NCBI RefSeq assembly: GCF_032823475.1
Contig: NZ_CP127913.1
Span: 62,001 to 126,000 of the forward strand
Length of the DNA: 64,000 bases
Origin: Acinetobacter sp. SAAs474
GTDB lineage: Bacteria > Pseudomonadota > Gammaproteobacteria > Pseudomonadales > Moraxellaceae
Direction: 5' to 3'
The stretch's first letter is position 1, and every line of letters begins with the position of its first letter. Below are positions 28,854 to 36,452 of this stretch, piece by piece. The position numbers were made by a program, and so were the translations under genes. The notes below the pieces were generated by a model. It had not been told where the DNA came from. It was given only the letters and a program-made list of their open reading frames with translations, and did not search any database.

Positions 28854-29222
28854 TTGAGTACTTATCTTTATAAGTACTCTGCTGAGTATAAATTACTTAT
28901 GAATGCCAATCCAAAGCTACATATTTATTTTTTTAACAAAAAAATCAAAAGGAAGTGCCCTTGTTGTAGACGAAATGTTGTTCATCCATTAAATTTCAAA
29001 AAATTATATCCTTATCAATGCTCATTTTGTCGATGTTATATACAACCTAGTATGCTATGGTCATCACTTACTTGTATTTTTATGGTTATAATTCAAACAA
29101 TATTATATGAAAAAAGTATGTACTTTTTAGGACATATAGTTTTTTTTGTAATAGTTGTACGCTGGATTTTTATAGATAAAATTGATGCGATGACACTGCC
29201 TTTATACGCATACGACCCTTGA
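28854..29222 (+). CDS. Zinc-ribbon membrane protein, candidate immunity 1
   Basis: 122 residues from TTG 28854, or 107 from ATG 28899; neither has a strong ribosome site. CPCC at about residues 50-53 and CSFCRC at about 71-76 form a four-cysteine zinc-ribbon-like module. After it come two hydrophobic spans (LTCIFMVIIQTILY and FLGHIVFFVIVVRWIFI). I recognise no named family. It directly follows precursor 1, in the place where the other two precursors also have a small dissimilar gene, so I infer a cognate immunity protein. A membrane location fits a membrane-active peptide. Confidence 0.55.
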   Translation: MSTYLYKYSAEYKLLMNANPKLHIYFFNKKIKRKCPCCRRNVVHPLNFKKLYPYQCSFCRCYIQPSMLWSSLTCIFMVIIQTILYEKSMYFLGHIVFFVIVVRWIFIDKIDAMTLPLYAYDP

Positions 29223-29457
29223 TTTTTTCTTTTAATCATTTTCACGTATATAATCTAAATTTTTTACTCTCCCTAAAAAACTGCTTTTTCTGCATCTGAT
29301 TTCATAAAAATTTTAACTATGGTATGTTGCTAATTTTTTGGGGTATTGGAGACAAAGCCACATATAAACTTTAAATATTGATGGGTTCTATTTTAAAATA
29401 ATTAAAAATAAATATTCTAAAGAACTACTTTAATAACAATTTTGGGAATAATTAATA
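29223..29457. other. Non-coding, probable promoter region
   Basis: AT-rich gap before the beta-barrel gene with no open frame of note. It probably carries the promoter for 29458 onward; I cannot place boxes securely. Confidence 0.35.
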
Positions 29458-30330
29458 TTGAAATATCTTTCTTTTCTACTTTTAAGCCTAACACAATTTA
29501 CTCATGCAGATCTGCCCCTAACCATTGAAAATCTCGTGTCTGATAAAGGAAAAGTCACGTTAGAACTAGGTATGATTTATGGTAATAGTAAGATTAGTAA
29601 TGCAAAATTTTCTGGATATTTCCCTGTACAGGTCTCCAATTCATCCTTTATCAATGTTCCAACAGAAGTAAAAAATGAAAAATTACAAAGTGAGTATCTC
29701 ATAGGAAGCTTAGGCGTAAAATATGGTGTTATTAAAAATTTAGATATCAGCCTACGTAGTAATTTTATTTATACCTCACACCGCTTTCTTGATATTGATA
29801 GTACAGAACAATCTCATCATAGTACGAATATTTCAGATATTGCTCTAGGTTTAAATTACCAATTCTTAGAAGATAAAAAATATCCAGCTATCGTAGGTTT
29901 TGTCGAAGGCTCTGCTTTTGAAAAAAATGAACAGAAAAATTCTTATTTTTCGAGCTGGAGTATTGGGCTAACAACTTATCGTTCTTATGATCCTATCGTT
30001 TTATCTTTAACAACAGGTTATAAATACAATCAACAACGAAAGATCAACGATGCTGATCATTTTAAACCAGCGAGCTTATTTTTCTTTAATCCTCAAGTTG
30101 CTTTTGCTGCAAATGATCGTATTTCTTTGATTGGAGGTTTAAATTTTAAAATAATTGGTAATCAAAAATTAAATACTAAAACAATTGAAAATAAAAGAAA
30201 TAATTTAGATTACATGTTTGGTATCGGTCTGGGTTTAACTGATAAATCTAATTTAAATGTTCTTGCTTCAATTCGCCAAGAATTTAATAATTCTAGTGAA
30301 ATTCGCATTAACTACAATTTTCATTTTTAA
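29458..30330 (+). CDS. Outer-membrane beta-barrel protein (MetA/FapF-like)
   Basis: 290 residues from a TTG start. The signal peptide is about residues 1-17 (YLSFLLLSLTQFTHA/DLP). The rest is alternating hydrophobic and polar strands (GKVTLELGMIYG, SLGVKYGVIKNLDISLRS, VLSLTTGYKY, DYMFGIGLGLTD), ending in NYNFHF with a terminal aromatic typical of Bam-assembled barrels. It recalls the phenol-degradation MetA type of porin, to which FapF, the outer-membrane exporter of Fap amyloid, is also compared. Between precursor genes and a periplasmic C39 peptidase, its likely job is to let the processed peptides out. A fragment of a second copy lies at 28226-28437. Confidence 0.7.
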   Translation: MKYLSFLLLSLTQFTHADLPLTIENLVSDKGKVTLELGMIYGNSKISNAKFSGYFPVQVSNSSFINVPTEVKNEKLQSEYLIGSLGVKYGVIKNLDISLRSNFIYTSHRFLDIDSTEQSHHSTNISDIALGLNYQFLEDKKYPAIVGFVEGSAFEKNEQKNSYFSSWSIGLTTYRSYDPIVLSLTTGYKYNQQRKINDADHFKPASLFFFNPQVAFAANDRISLIGGLNFKIIGNQKLNTKTIENKRNNLDYMFGIGLGLTDKSNLNVLASIRQEFNNSSEIRINYNFHF

Positions 30331-30412
30331 TGTGTTATGTTATAACATTTCGTAGAACAAAAATAATATTTCTATAAAAAAATGTACTAAAACAATAATT
30401 AGAGAAATTTCT

Positions 30413-30880
30413 ATGAAAATTTTTTTAACTGTCTTAATATCATCATCGTTAATTGTGACGCCTGGATTTGCTCAAGAAAAAACATCTAATACCAGTTCAG
30501 CAGGTTTCGAACTCAATCAAGTATTTGATATAGAAAAATTTGATAATATGCAGGTATTAGAACTATCTCGTCAAGAGATGAAAGATACTCAAGGTGCTGT
30601 TGCACCTTTAGTTGCTGTTGGTATTATGGCTGGAGGACGATTCATAACACAAAAATATGTTACACAAAATATTGCTAAATCAATGGTACAAAGTGCTGGA
30701 AACAATGTAGCTAGACAAAATAATGTTTGGGGTATAATGGCAAATACTCGATCACAAGCTAGTAATATCGCTAGAAAAAATAATATCCGAGAATTTCATC
30801 ATGGGGCTGGACAACGTTTTACTCATTATCATACATCTAATAGAAATGGTGCTCATGTATGGTATGGAAAACCTCGATAA
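30413..30880 (+). CDS. Bacteriocin-like precursor 2, nuclease-like C-terminus
   Basis: 155 residues. Residues 1-62 match precursor 1 (signal peptide, then leader ending LSRQEMKDTQGA). The core (63-155) is larger: a short hydrophobic stretch VAPLVAVGIMAGGRF, then a polar part ending FHHGAGQRFTHYHTSNRNGA and HVWYGKPR. This histidine-rich ending is like the C-terminal toxin domains of polymorphic toxins (nuclease type), so the cargo may be a small enzyme and not a pore former; this is inference. The next gene, four bases on, encodes a soluble protein, which would suit protection against a cytoplasmic toxin. The 83-base upstream spacer is shared with precursor 1. Confidence 0.72.
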   Translation: MKIFLTVLISSSLIVTPGFAQEKTSNTSSAGFELNQVFDIEKFDNMQVLELSRQEMKDTQGAVAPLVAVGIMAGGRFITQKYVTQNIAKSMVQSAGNNVARQNNVWGIMANTRSQASNIARKNNIREFHHGAGQRFTHYHTSNRNGAHVWYGKPR

Positions 30881-30883
30881 ATA

Positions 30884-31237
30884 ATGTCTACTTTTAGCTT
30901 TGTAATTATTAAAGAAAAAAGTAATTTACTTGAAAAGGACAGGTATAGAAAATACAACTTCATAAAAATTGATTATGGTTTCTATATTTATGCTCGTCAA
31001 CATATGATAATCAATAAAGATGGAAAATTAAACTCCTCTTTTTTTGATTTTATAATATTAATATCTGAAGAAATTCAATCTGATGTTATTTTACTCATCA
31101 ATATCTTAAAAAATAATGAAAGCGAAGATGATATTAAAATAAAAAATTATATGAATAAAAAAACTATTGATTTAAAAAGAAATACTATTATTAAGCATCA
31201 AACATTATATAGCTATCGCAGAATAAAACATGGATAG
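30884..31237 (+). CDS. Soluble candidate immunity protein 2
   Basis: 117 residues, no signal peptide or membrane span, charged and beta-rich at the start (FSFVIIKEKSNLLEKDRYRK), with HQTLYSYRRIKHG at the end. No family recognised. It follows precursor 2 by three bases after the stop, the same slot as genes 28854 and 31715, which are unrelated to it. A solvent-exposed immunity protein is consistent with the nuclease-like ending of precursor 2. Confidence 0.55.
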   Translation: MSTFSFVIIKEKSNLLEKDRYRKYNFIKIDYGFYIYARQHMIINKDGKLNSSFFDFIILISEEIQSDVILLINILKNNESEDDIKIKNYMNKKTIDLKRNTIIKHQTLYSYRRIKHG

Positions 31238-31272
31238 TTTAATTTTTATCTAAAAAAATAAGGAGGTTATTT

Positions 31273-31296
31273 ATGAAAAATTTTTTAACTGTCTGA
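31273..31296 (+). pseudogene. Vestigial precursor start
   Basis: ATG plus six codons (MKNFLTV) identical to the start of precursor 1, then TGA. A strong AGGAGG lies just upstream (31261-31266). The real precursor 3 starts 30 bases farther on, with the same coding sequence repeated. It is probably a footprint of cassette replacement; it could also act as a tiny leader reading frame. Confidence 0.6.
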
Positions 31297-31302
31297 TTGT
31301 TT

Positions 31303-31710
31303 ATGAAAATTTTTTTAACTGTCTTAATGTTATCATCGTTAATTGTGACGCCTGGATTTGCTCAAGAAAAAACATCTAATACCAGTTCAGCACATTTAGA
31401 ATTCAATCAAGTATTTGATATAGAAAAATTTGATAATATTCAGGTATTAGAACTATCTCGTCAAGAAATGAAAGATACTCAAGGTGCAGCTATTCCATTG
31501 ATGGCTGTTGGCGCTGGATTTGGAGGTCTATATGGCGGGTTAGGATATCCAGGATCATCAACAGCAACGGGAAAATTCTCATGGAGTGGTTTAGGCACTA
31601 GTATTGCTGTTGGTGCTGCTTCTGGAGCAGTGGGAGGGCCGATTGGAAGCGCGGTTGGAAGATATTTGACACCAAGATTGCATATTTTGGTGGGGGTGCC
31701 CAAGGTTTAA
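31303..31710 (+). CDS. Bacteriocin-like precursor 3, glycine-rich core
   Basis: 135 residues. Residues 1-62 match the other two precursors. The core (63-135) is glycine/alanine rich (AVGAGFGGLYGGLGYPGSS, TSIAVGAASGAVGGPIGSAV), as in pore-forming class II microcins and bacteriocins. After residue about 119 the ending RYLTPRLHILVGVPKV is basic; a one-base shift near GGTTGGAAGA would instead give KIFDTKIAYFGGGAQGLKP and end on the TGA that overlaps the next start. I cannot tell which is original. ATG 31303 is 36 bases from the nearest strong ribosome site, so coupling to the vestigial frame is possible. Confidence 0.7.
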   Translation: MKIFLTVLMLSSLIVTPGFAQEKTSNTSSAHLEFNQVFDIEKFDNIQVLELSRQEMKDTQGAAIPLMAVGAGFGGLYGGLGYPGSSTATGKFSWSGLGTSIAVGAASGAVGGPIGSAVGRYLTPRLHILVGVPKV

Positions 31711-31714
31711 AACC

Positions 31715-31996
31715 TTGAAGTATTTGACTCTAACTATCTTTGTATTGATAATTATCAATACAGGGATGTTTTTCCTGAATAAAAGTATAGTTGCATTTTC
31801 TATTACCAATATTTTATCTTTTACATTAGTATTATTTCAATACTATATGATTGGTAATCCAATAATTACAAAAGATTTTTACTCGAAAAATTTTCACTCA
31901 AAAGTTAGAAGAAATAATATTGCATACAATATATATACTTTAATGAGTCAAATTATATTTTTTAGTTTTATATTAGTGTTTAACTTTATTAAATGA
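31715..31996 (+). CDS. Small membrane protein, candidate immunity 3
   Basis: 93 residues from TTG 31715 with three hydrophobic segments (YLTLTIFVLIIINTGMFFL, IVAFSITNILSFTLVLFQYY, IIFFSFILVFNFI) and a basic loop FHSKVRRNN. It directly follows precursor 3 and overlaps the peptidase gene (ATGA). Size and topology resemble immunity proteins of pore-forming bacteriocins. No family is recognised. Confidence 0.55.
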   Translation: MKYLTLTIFVLIIINTGMFFLNKSIVAFSITNILSFTLVLFQYYMIGNPIITKDFYSKNFHSKVRRNNIAYNIYTLMSQIIFFSFILVFNFIK

Positions 31997-32616
31997 AATT
32001 ATTTAGTTTTTTATTTATATTAACGTCTTCAATAGCTTATGCCTCTCCAATCTACTTTAATCAATATCACGATACAATTAAAGTAAAATCATGGAAAAAA
32101 ATTCGTGATCAAAATATTATTAAACAAGACCTTGATTTTTCTTGTGGTGCAGCATCTATTGCAACATTGCTTAATGGATATTACAACCAAAAGATCACTG
32201 AGCAAGAAGTCCTAAAAATCATGGATAAGGGTGACCTTATGGCATCTTTTGATGATATGCAAAGGGCATTAGATCAATTAGGTTTTCATGCAAAAGGCTA
32301 TGCTATTTCTTTAGAGATATTACAGACATTAAAACTTCCAGTGATCGCTTATATTAAGCATCGAAAAAATGACCATTTCACTGTTATCTCAGGAATTAAT
32401 AAGAATTTTATAAGAATATCCGATCCAGCATTAGGTCAAAAAATCTTAAGCTATTCACAATTTACAAAAATGTGGCAAACTCGTACTGATGAGCACTTAA
32501 GGGGAAAAATTTTGGTAATTTTTCCTAAAGATCCAATAAATAATTCAATATTCTTTAGCAACGATATCAAGCAACCAACTGCTCAAGCCATTAAATTCTT
32601 AATATCTCAACGTTAA
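31993..32616 (+). CDS. Periplasmic C39-type double-glycine peptidase
   Basis: 207 residues. The signal peptide is residues 1-17 (LFSFLFILTSSIAYA). The peptidase C39 core has DFSCGAASIATLLNGYY with the catalytic cysteine at 51, NDHFTVISGI with histidine 128, and IRISDPALG with aspartate 144. Unlike the usual C39 domains it is not fused to an ABC transporter. The same free-standing, exported form is known as FapD of the Fap amyloid system. It should cut the three precursors after the GA of their leaders in the periplasm, after Sec export. The C-terminus after about residue 175 is an unrelated tail. It is the last gene of the operon. Confidence 0.85.
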   Translation: MKLFSFLFILTSSIAYASPIYFNQYHDTIKVKSWKKIRDQNIIKQDLDFSCGAASIATLLNGYYNQKITEQEVLKIMDKGDLMASFDDMQRALDQLGFHAKGYAISLEILQTLKLPVIAYIKHRKNDHFTVISGINKNFIRISDPALGQKILSYSQFTKMWQTRTDEHLRGKILVIFPKDPINNSIFFSNDIKQPTAQAIKFLISQR

Positions 32617-32885
32617 GGATATTCTTTTGACTATAATTGATTTTTAGTGTTATTCGATCAAATTAAAGCGACTTTCATTTTCGAAATGATAGATCACTTA
32701 TCATACGGATTGTCTCTCATTTTTAAGCAGAATTTAGATTGACTATAATGTTTTAAAAAATAAGTAAATTTTTGCTTATTAAGCATCATGTCAATCTCAC
32801 CTACATATAGGCTTGTTTTAAATTTAAATGTATATATAATGTATATACATTTTATTTGTAATTTAGCCTTTGGGAATAAAAACGT
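32617..32885. other. Non-coding
   Basis: Contains the short palindrome TCATTTTCGAAATGA at 32675-32689 and presumably the promoter of 32886. No gene seen. Confidence 0.35.
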
Positions 32886-33080
32886 ATGACTGATCAACCC
32901 AAAAAAATAAAGGCAAACAAAAAAGATGGCCAGCTCTTAATTCGTATTAATAGTCGTGAACGGGATGAGTTTATCCAACTATGCGATGAGCTCGATACGA
33001 GTGCGGCTAGAGAATTAAGAAAATTTATCCGTAGTTTTATTCAAAAAAATCAGCCAGCGGATACACATAAAATGGAGTAG
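32886..33080 (+). CDS. Small ribbon-helix-helix-like protein
   Basis: 64 residues: a lysine-rich N-terminus, then GQLLIRINSRERDEFIQLCDELDTSAARELRKFIRSFI, which fits a beta strand plus two helices as in Arc/MetJ/CopG DNA-binding proteins. Its targets are unknown. It is followed 4 bases later by a 38-residue lysine-rich coiled peptide; the two share a terminator. Confidence 0.6.
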   Translation: MTDQPKKIKANKKDGQLLIRINSRERDEFIQLCDELDTSAARELRKFIRSFIQKNQPADTHKME

Positions 33081-33084
33081 TATC

Positions 33085-33201
33085 ATGTCAAAACAGATTA
33101 AAATCTTGAAAGATAAGATTAATGCGCGTCTTGAAAAAATCTCAAAACATCAGAAAAAGCTAGACAAGTTACAACAGCAACTCAAAAAGCAAAAGAAATA
33201 A
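33085..33201 (+). CDS. 38-residue lysine-rich coiled-coil peptide
   Basis: ATG 33085 to TAA 33199-33201: MSKQIKILKDKINARLEKIS then HQKKLDKLQQQLKKQKK. Heptad spacing of I/L suggests one continuous basic coiled coil. It follows the RHH-like gene by four bases. It is likely real given the spacing and terminator, with function unknown; it may pair with the RHH protein. Confidence 0.5.
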   Translation: MSKQIKILKDKINARLEKISKHQKKLDKLQQQLKKQKK

Positions 33202-33235
33202 TATCGATCTGATGATGCTTCGATTTTAAATATGA

Positions 33236-33268
33236 AAAACCGAATTTGATCAAAATTCGGTTTTTTTA
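33236..33268 (+). terminator. Rho-independent terminator
   Basis: Stem AACCGAATTT/AAATTCGGTT followed by a run of T (33261-33267). Ends the two-gene unit 32886-33201. Confidence 0.85.
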
Positions 33269-33377
33269 TATCTGTTTTAATTTAAGAATAACGCATCGTG
33301 TGTGAAGTCAAAATTGCTTGCATGATAATTTTTTTTCGCTAAACTAACGACCGATAGGTAGTTTTTGAGATTTAATT

Positions 33378-34571
33378 ATGCATTCCTCTATTCCATTGAA
33401 AATCATTGTTTCTTTGGCCATGATTGTTGCTTTGGGTCCTGCTGCAATTGATATGTACTTAGCTTCTATGCCTGAAATGGCGAAAGACCTTAATACAACA
33501 TATGCTTCGACTCAATTAACCTTAACTGTATTTTTAATTTTTATGGGTTTAGGCCAATTATTTTTTGGCCCAATTTCAGATGCAATCGGGCGTAAGTATC
33601 CTTTATTAATCGGTTTAGTTCTTTATATTGGAGCAGCCTTTTGGGCAGCAAGTACGATGAGTATTGAAGCATTAATATTTGCGCGTGTCTTGCAAGGATT
33701 GGGAGCTGCCATGGCAATTGTGGTGGTGATGAGTATGGTACGTGATCTTGTTGATGACATTGCCGCCACACAACTTTATGCTTTATTAAATACTATTGTT
33801 GCACTTGGTCCAATTGTTGCACCAGCATTAGGAGGATTTATTGGTGCCCATTTTGGTTGGCGTGGTGTGATGTTGAGCTTATGTGCTGTAGCAAGTATAG
33901 TTTTATTAAATACACTGTTTAATATCAAAGAATCTTTAGTCGCTAAAAATCGTATTCAATTAAATTTAAAAAATATTTTACAAACTTATTTGGGTATTTT
34001 AAAACATAAAATATTTCTTTGTAATTTATTGGCATTATCGGCTGTATATTTTTTTCTGTTTGCATATATTGGTGGTTCATCCTATGTTTACCAAAATGAT
34101 TTTGGACTCAGTCTAGAACAATTTGGTTTAGTGTTTGGTTTAACCAGTATTAGTTTAGTTGCTGGTGCATCATCATCTGCATTGATGATTAAAAAGGTAT
34201 CTGCACCTTTTTTGGCCATGATGGGTGCATTATTAATGATGCTGGGTAGTGTGATGTGTATCATGACTTATGTTTTTGATATTGGTATCGTTGGTATTAT
34301 TATTGGAATTGCTTTAGGATTGTTTGGCTTAGGTATTCTTGAAGCAATTTTAATGGCATTAGCAATGAACTCACAACATCAAGCCCTAGGCTCTAGTGCT
34401 GCTTTATTGGGTGCTTTCCCGATGCTTATTTCATCAATGGCAACACCGATAGCAGGTCAATTAGTCGAAATGAATACGCTATATTGGTTGTTTTTCTTAG
34501 CCATGATTGGGCCAGTAATTTTAGCTTTAGTTTTTGTTGGTACACGTCAAACTTCGGCTCATTCACATTGA
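33378..34571 (+). CDS. Bcr/CflA-family MFS drug exporter
   Basis: 397 residues, about 12 membrane spans. ALGPAAIDMYLASMPEMA in helix 1, GQLFFGPISDAIGRKYPL (MFS motif A) and ARVLQGLGAAMAIVVVMSMVRDL (motif B/C region) are signatures of the Bcr/CflA group, which exports chloramphenicol, bicyclomycin or similar drugs. The specific substrate is unknown. A TetR-family gene follows 25 bases downstream in the same direction and probably regulates it. Confidence 0.85.
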   Translation: MHSSIPLKIIVSLAMIVALGPAAIDMYLASMPEMAKDLNTTYASTQLTLTVFLIFMGLGQLFFGPISDAIGRKYPLLIGLVLYIGAAFWAASTMSIEALIFARVLQGLGAAMAIVVVMSMVRDLVDDIAATQLYALLNTIVALGPIVAPALGGFIGAHFGWRGVMLSLCAVASIVLLNTLFNIKESLVAKNRIQLNLKNILQTYLGILKHKIFLCNLLALSAVYFFLFAYIGGSSYVYQNDFGLSLEQFGLVFGLTSISLVAGASSSALMIKKVSAPFLAMMGALLMMLGSVMCIMTYVFDIGIVGIIIGIALGLFGLGILEAILMALAMNSQHQALGSSAALLGAFPMLISSMATPIAGQLVEMNTLYWLFFLAMIGPVILALVFVGTRQTSAHSH

Positions 34572-34596
34572 GCATTGATTGAGATATAAGTTTCTT

Positions 34597-35193
34597 ATGG
34601 AAATTCAAAAAACACGTTCTAATTCAAAAAAACAGATTATTACAGCAGCATTTGAAAATTTTGTGGTACATGGTTATGAAGGTGCTTCACTTAGTTTAAT
34701 CGCAGATATGGTTGGAATTCGTAAAGCTTCTATATATACCCATTTTTCCAGTAAAGAAGCTTTGTTTTTGGAGCTTTTGCAGCAAGCGATCATCATTGAA
34801 TGTGATTATATCCGAACATGTTTTGCTGAAGCAGGTGACGAAAAGCTTCCAGGAGAAGCTTATTGTTATGCACTTAAGAAGCAATATAGTCATAGTGTGA
34901 GTTTACGCTTTCTTATTCGTATGGCTTATGCACCTCCTGCAGATTTAATTGTAGCCATTACTGATGGTTATTTCAGATATATTCAAGTTCTGCTACAACA
35001 AATTCAATCTGCTCTCCGATTAATTGATTTAAATGAAGATGAAGTTACATTATATAGCGATGCTTATTTAGGCATTATTGATAGTCTTACTGTCGAATTA
35101 CTTTACGATCAGTCATTCTATGAGCGTAGATTAAAAGCGTTATTATTTCTTTATCAAAATACGTTACAACAATCTTTATTAAAGCAGAACTGA
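34597..35193 (+). CDS. TetR-family regulator
   Basis: 198 residues. The N-terminal HTH KKQIITAAFENFVVHGYEGASLSLIADMVGIRKASIYTHFSSKEAL is typical of TetR/AcrR proteins; the C-terminal ligand domain is unspecific. ATG 34597 begins MEIQKTRSNSKK; the upstream TTG frame start is unlikely. It is probably cotranscribed with the MFS exporter and controls it. Confidence 0.88.
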   Translation: MEIQKTRSNSKKQIITAAFENFVVHGYEGASLSLIADMVGIRKASIYTHFSSKEALFLELLQQAIIIECDYIRTCFAEAGDEKLPGEAYCYALKKQYSHSVSLRFLIRMAYAPPADLIVAITDGYFRYIQVLLQQIQSALRLIDLNEDEVTLYSDAYLGIIDSLTVELLYDQSFYERRLKALLFLYQNTLQQSLLKQN

Positions 35194-35410
35194 TTTATAA
35201 TATAATTATAAATCAAAGTTTTAAATTTCTAGCAAAAATCAGCAATAAAGCAATATTGCTGATATTTTGAACAATTTATATTAAATACTGATGTGAATAA
35301 ATAAGCTGAAAATAGCATATTGATGATTATTGAATAATAATTGTAAATGAAAGCTCAATTTATTATAAAAATAATTATACTAAATTGAATTTTAATAAGA
35401 GAAACTCAAT
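35194..35410. other. Non-coding
   Basis: AT-rich, no open frame; presumably the lipoprotein promoter. GAATTTTAATAAGAGAAACTC precedes its ATG. Confidence 0.3.
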
Positions 35411-35770
35411 ATGAAAAAAATATTAAGCTTATTGGCTTTACCATTATTTTTAGCTGCTTGTAGCGCAATTCCACTTCAACCTGGTGCGCAAAATATTCGT
35501 GTTTTAAATACAGATCCTAAAGATTGTACCTTTGTTGGTATTGTGACGGGTAAACAAGGTGATTGGCTTCGAGGACAGGTTGTATCTAATGCTAATTTAG
35601 AAGAAGGAGCATTAAATGATTTAAGAAATAAGGCTTTAGCTTTAGGAGGTAACACAATTAGCATTATTACCAATCGCGCAGGTTCAACAGGAATACCTTC
35701 ATCTAAAGGTACTGATTATGCACAAACTAACGTTGTTATTACTGGTAATGTCTGGAAATGTAATTATTAA
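35411..35770 (+). CDS. DUF4156-type lipoprotein
   Basis: 119 residues with a lipoprotein signal peptide LLALPLFLAAC (lipobox LAAC, lipidated Cys at residue 17). The mature part has VLNTDPKDCTFVGIVTGKQG, NDLRNKALALGGNTISI and a C-terminal cysteine, as in the small DUF4156 outer-membrane lipoproteins of gammaproteobacteria, whose function is unknown. A monocistronic gene. Confidence 0.8.
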   Translation: MKKILSLLALPLFLAACSAIPLQPGAQNIRVLNTDPKDCTFVGIVTGKQGDWLRGQVVSNANLEEGALNDLRNKALALGGNTISIITNRAGSTGIPSSKGTDYAQTNVVITGNVWKCNY

Positions 35771-35979
35771 AAATTTATATAAAATATGATTGAATCATGT
35801 CATAGCATATTAAATAAAATATCAAGCAGCATATAATGCATTATGTTCTAAGTGATTTATGAATATGATCGCATTATATGATAAAAATATACTAACACTC
35901 AGATTAATATCAATAAATATTTATGTTTAAGCATCATTTATTTCATTAATATTGATTTTAATCGTATAGGATATCAATT

Positions 35980-36285
35980 ATGAGTACTAAAAAACTGGTT
36001 ATTATTGTTATTATAAGTTTAATCATTGGCGGTCTAATCGGCTATTTTATTAGTAATAAAACAGTGGGTCGCTATAATATTGTTAATGCCACATGTACAA
36101 CATTAAATGTTGCAGTTGATCATAATATGCTTACAGCTGCAGAAATACGCGAGTTAGGTAAACTCACTAAGGAAAAGTTGGCCAATAGTCAGGCAGCCAA
36201 TGCGTTTAAGATTAGTGATAAACAAATCAGCGCTGCATCAGAGTATTCAACTTGCTCACAGTTTATTGTCGGTATGAATGAATAA
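35980..36285 (+). CDS. Membrane-anchored hypothetical protein
   Basis: 101 residues. One N-terminal span (LVIIVIISLIIGGLIGYFI) with a basic KK before it, then a soluble domain with two cysteines (NATCTTLN and STCSQF) that could form a disulfide in the periplasm. No family recognised. It stands alone between AT-rich gaps. Confidence 0.6.
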   Translation: MSTKKLVIIVIISLIIGGLIGYFISNKTVGRYNIVNATCTTLNVAVDHNMLTAAEIRELGKLTKEKLANSQAANAFKISDKQISAASEYSTCSQFIVGMNE

Positions 36286-36452
36286 ATTTAAGTTTAAAAT
36301 TTTCTGAATTAAAAAATGGTATTTTATACTATATATGATCAATAATGTCATCAGCATGTTGATTATATTCATATTATAATTTTAAATCATATTGATTCAT
36401 GATTGAGAATGAGTTTATAAAATATCATGATAAAATTAAAAAGGAACCTGTG

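Noticed and set aside
28226..32616. Fap-type functional amyloid operon
   Set aside because: The peptidase and barrel resemble Fap parts, but the cargo lacks amyloid repeats, has unrelated cores with paired small genes and a bacteriocin-type leader.
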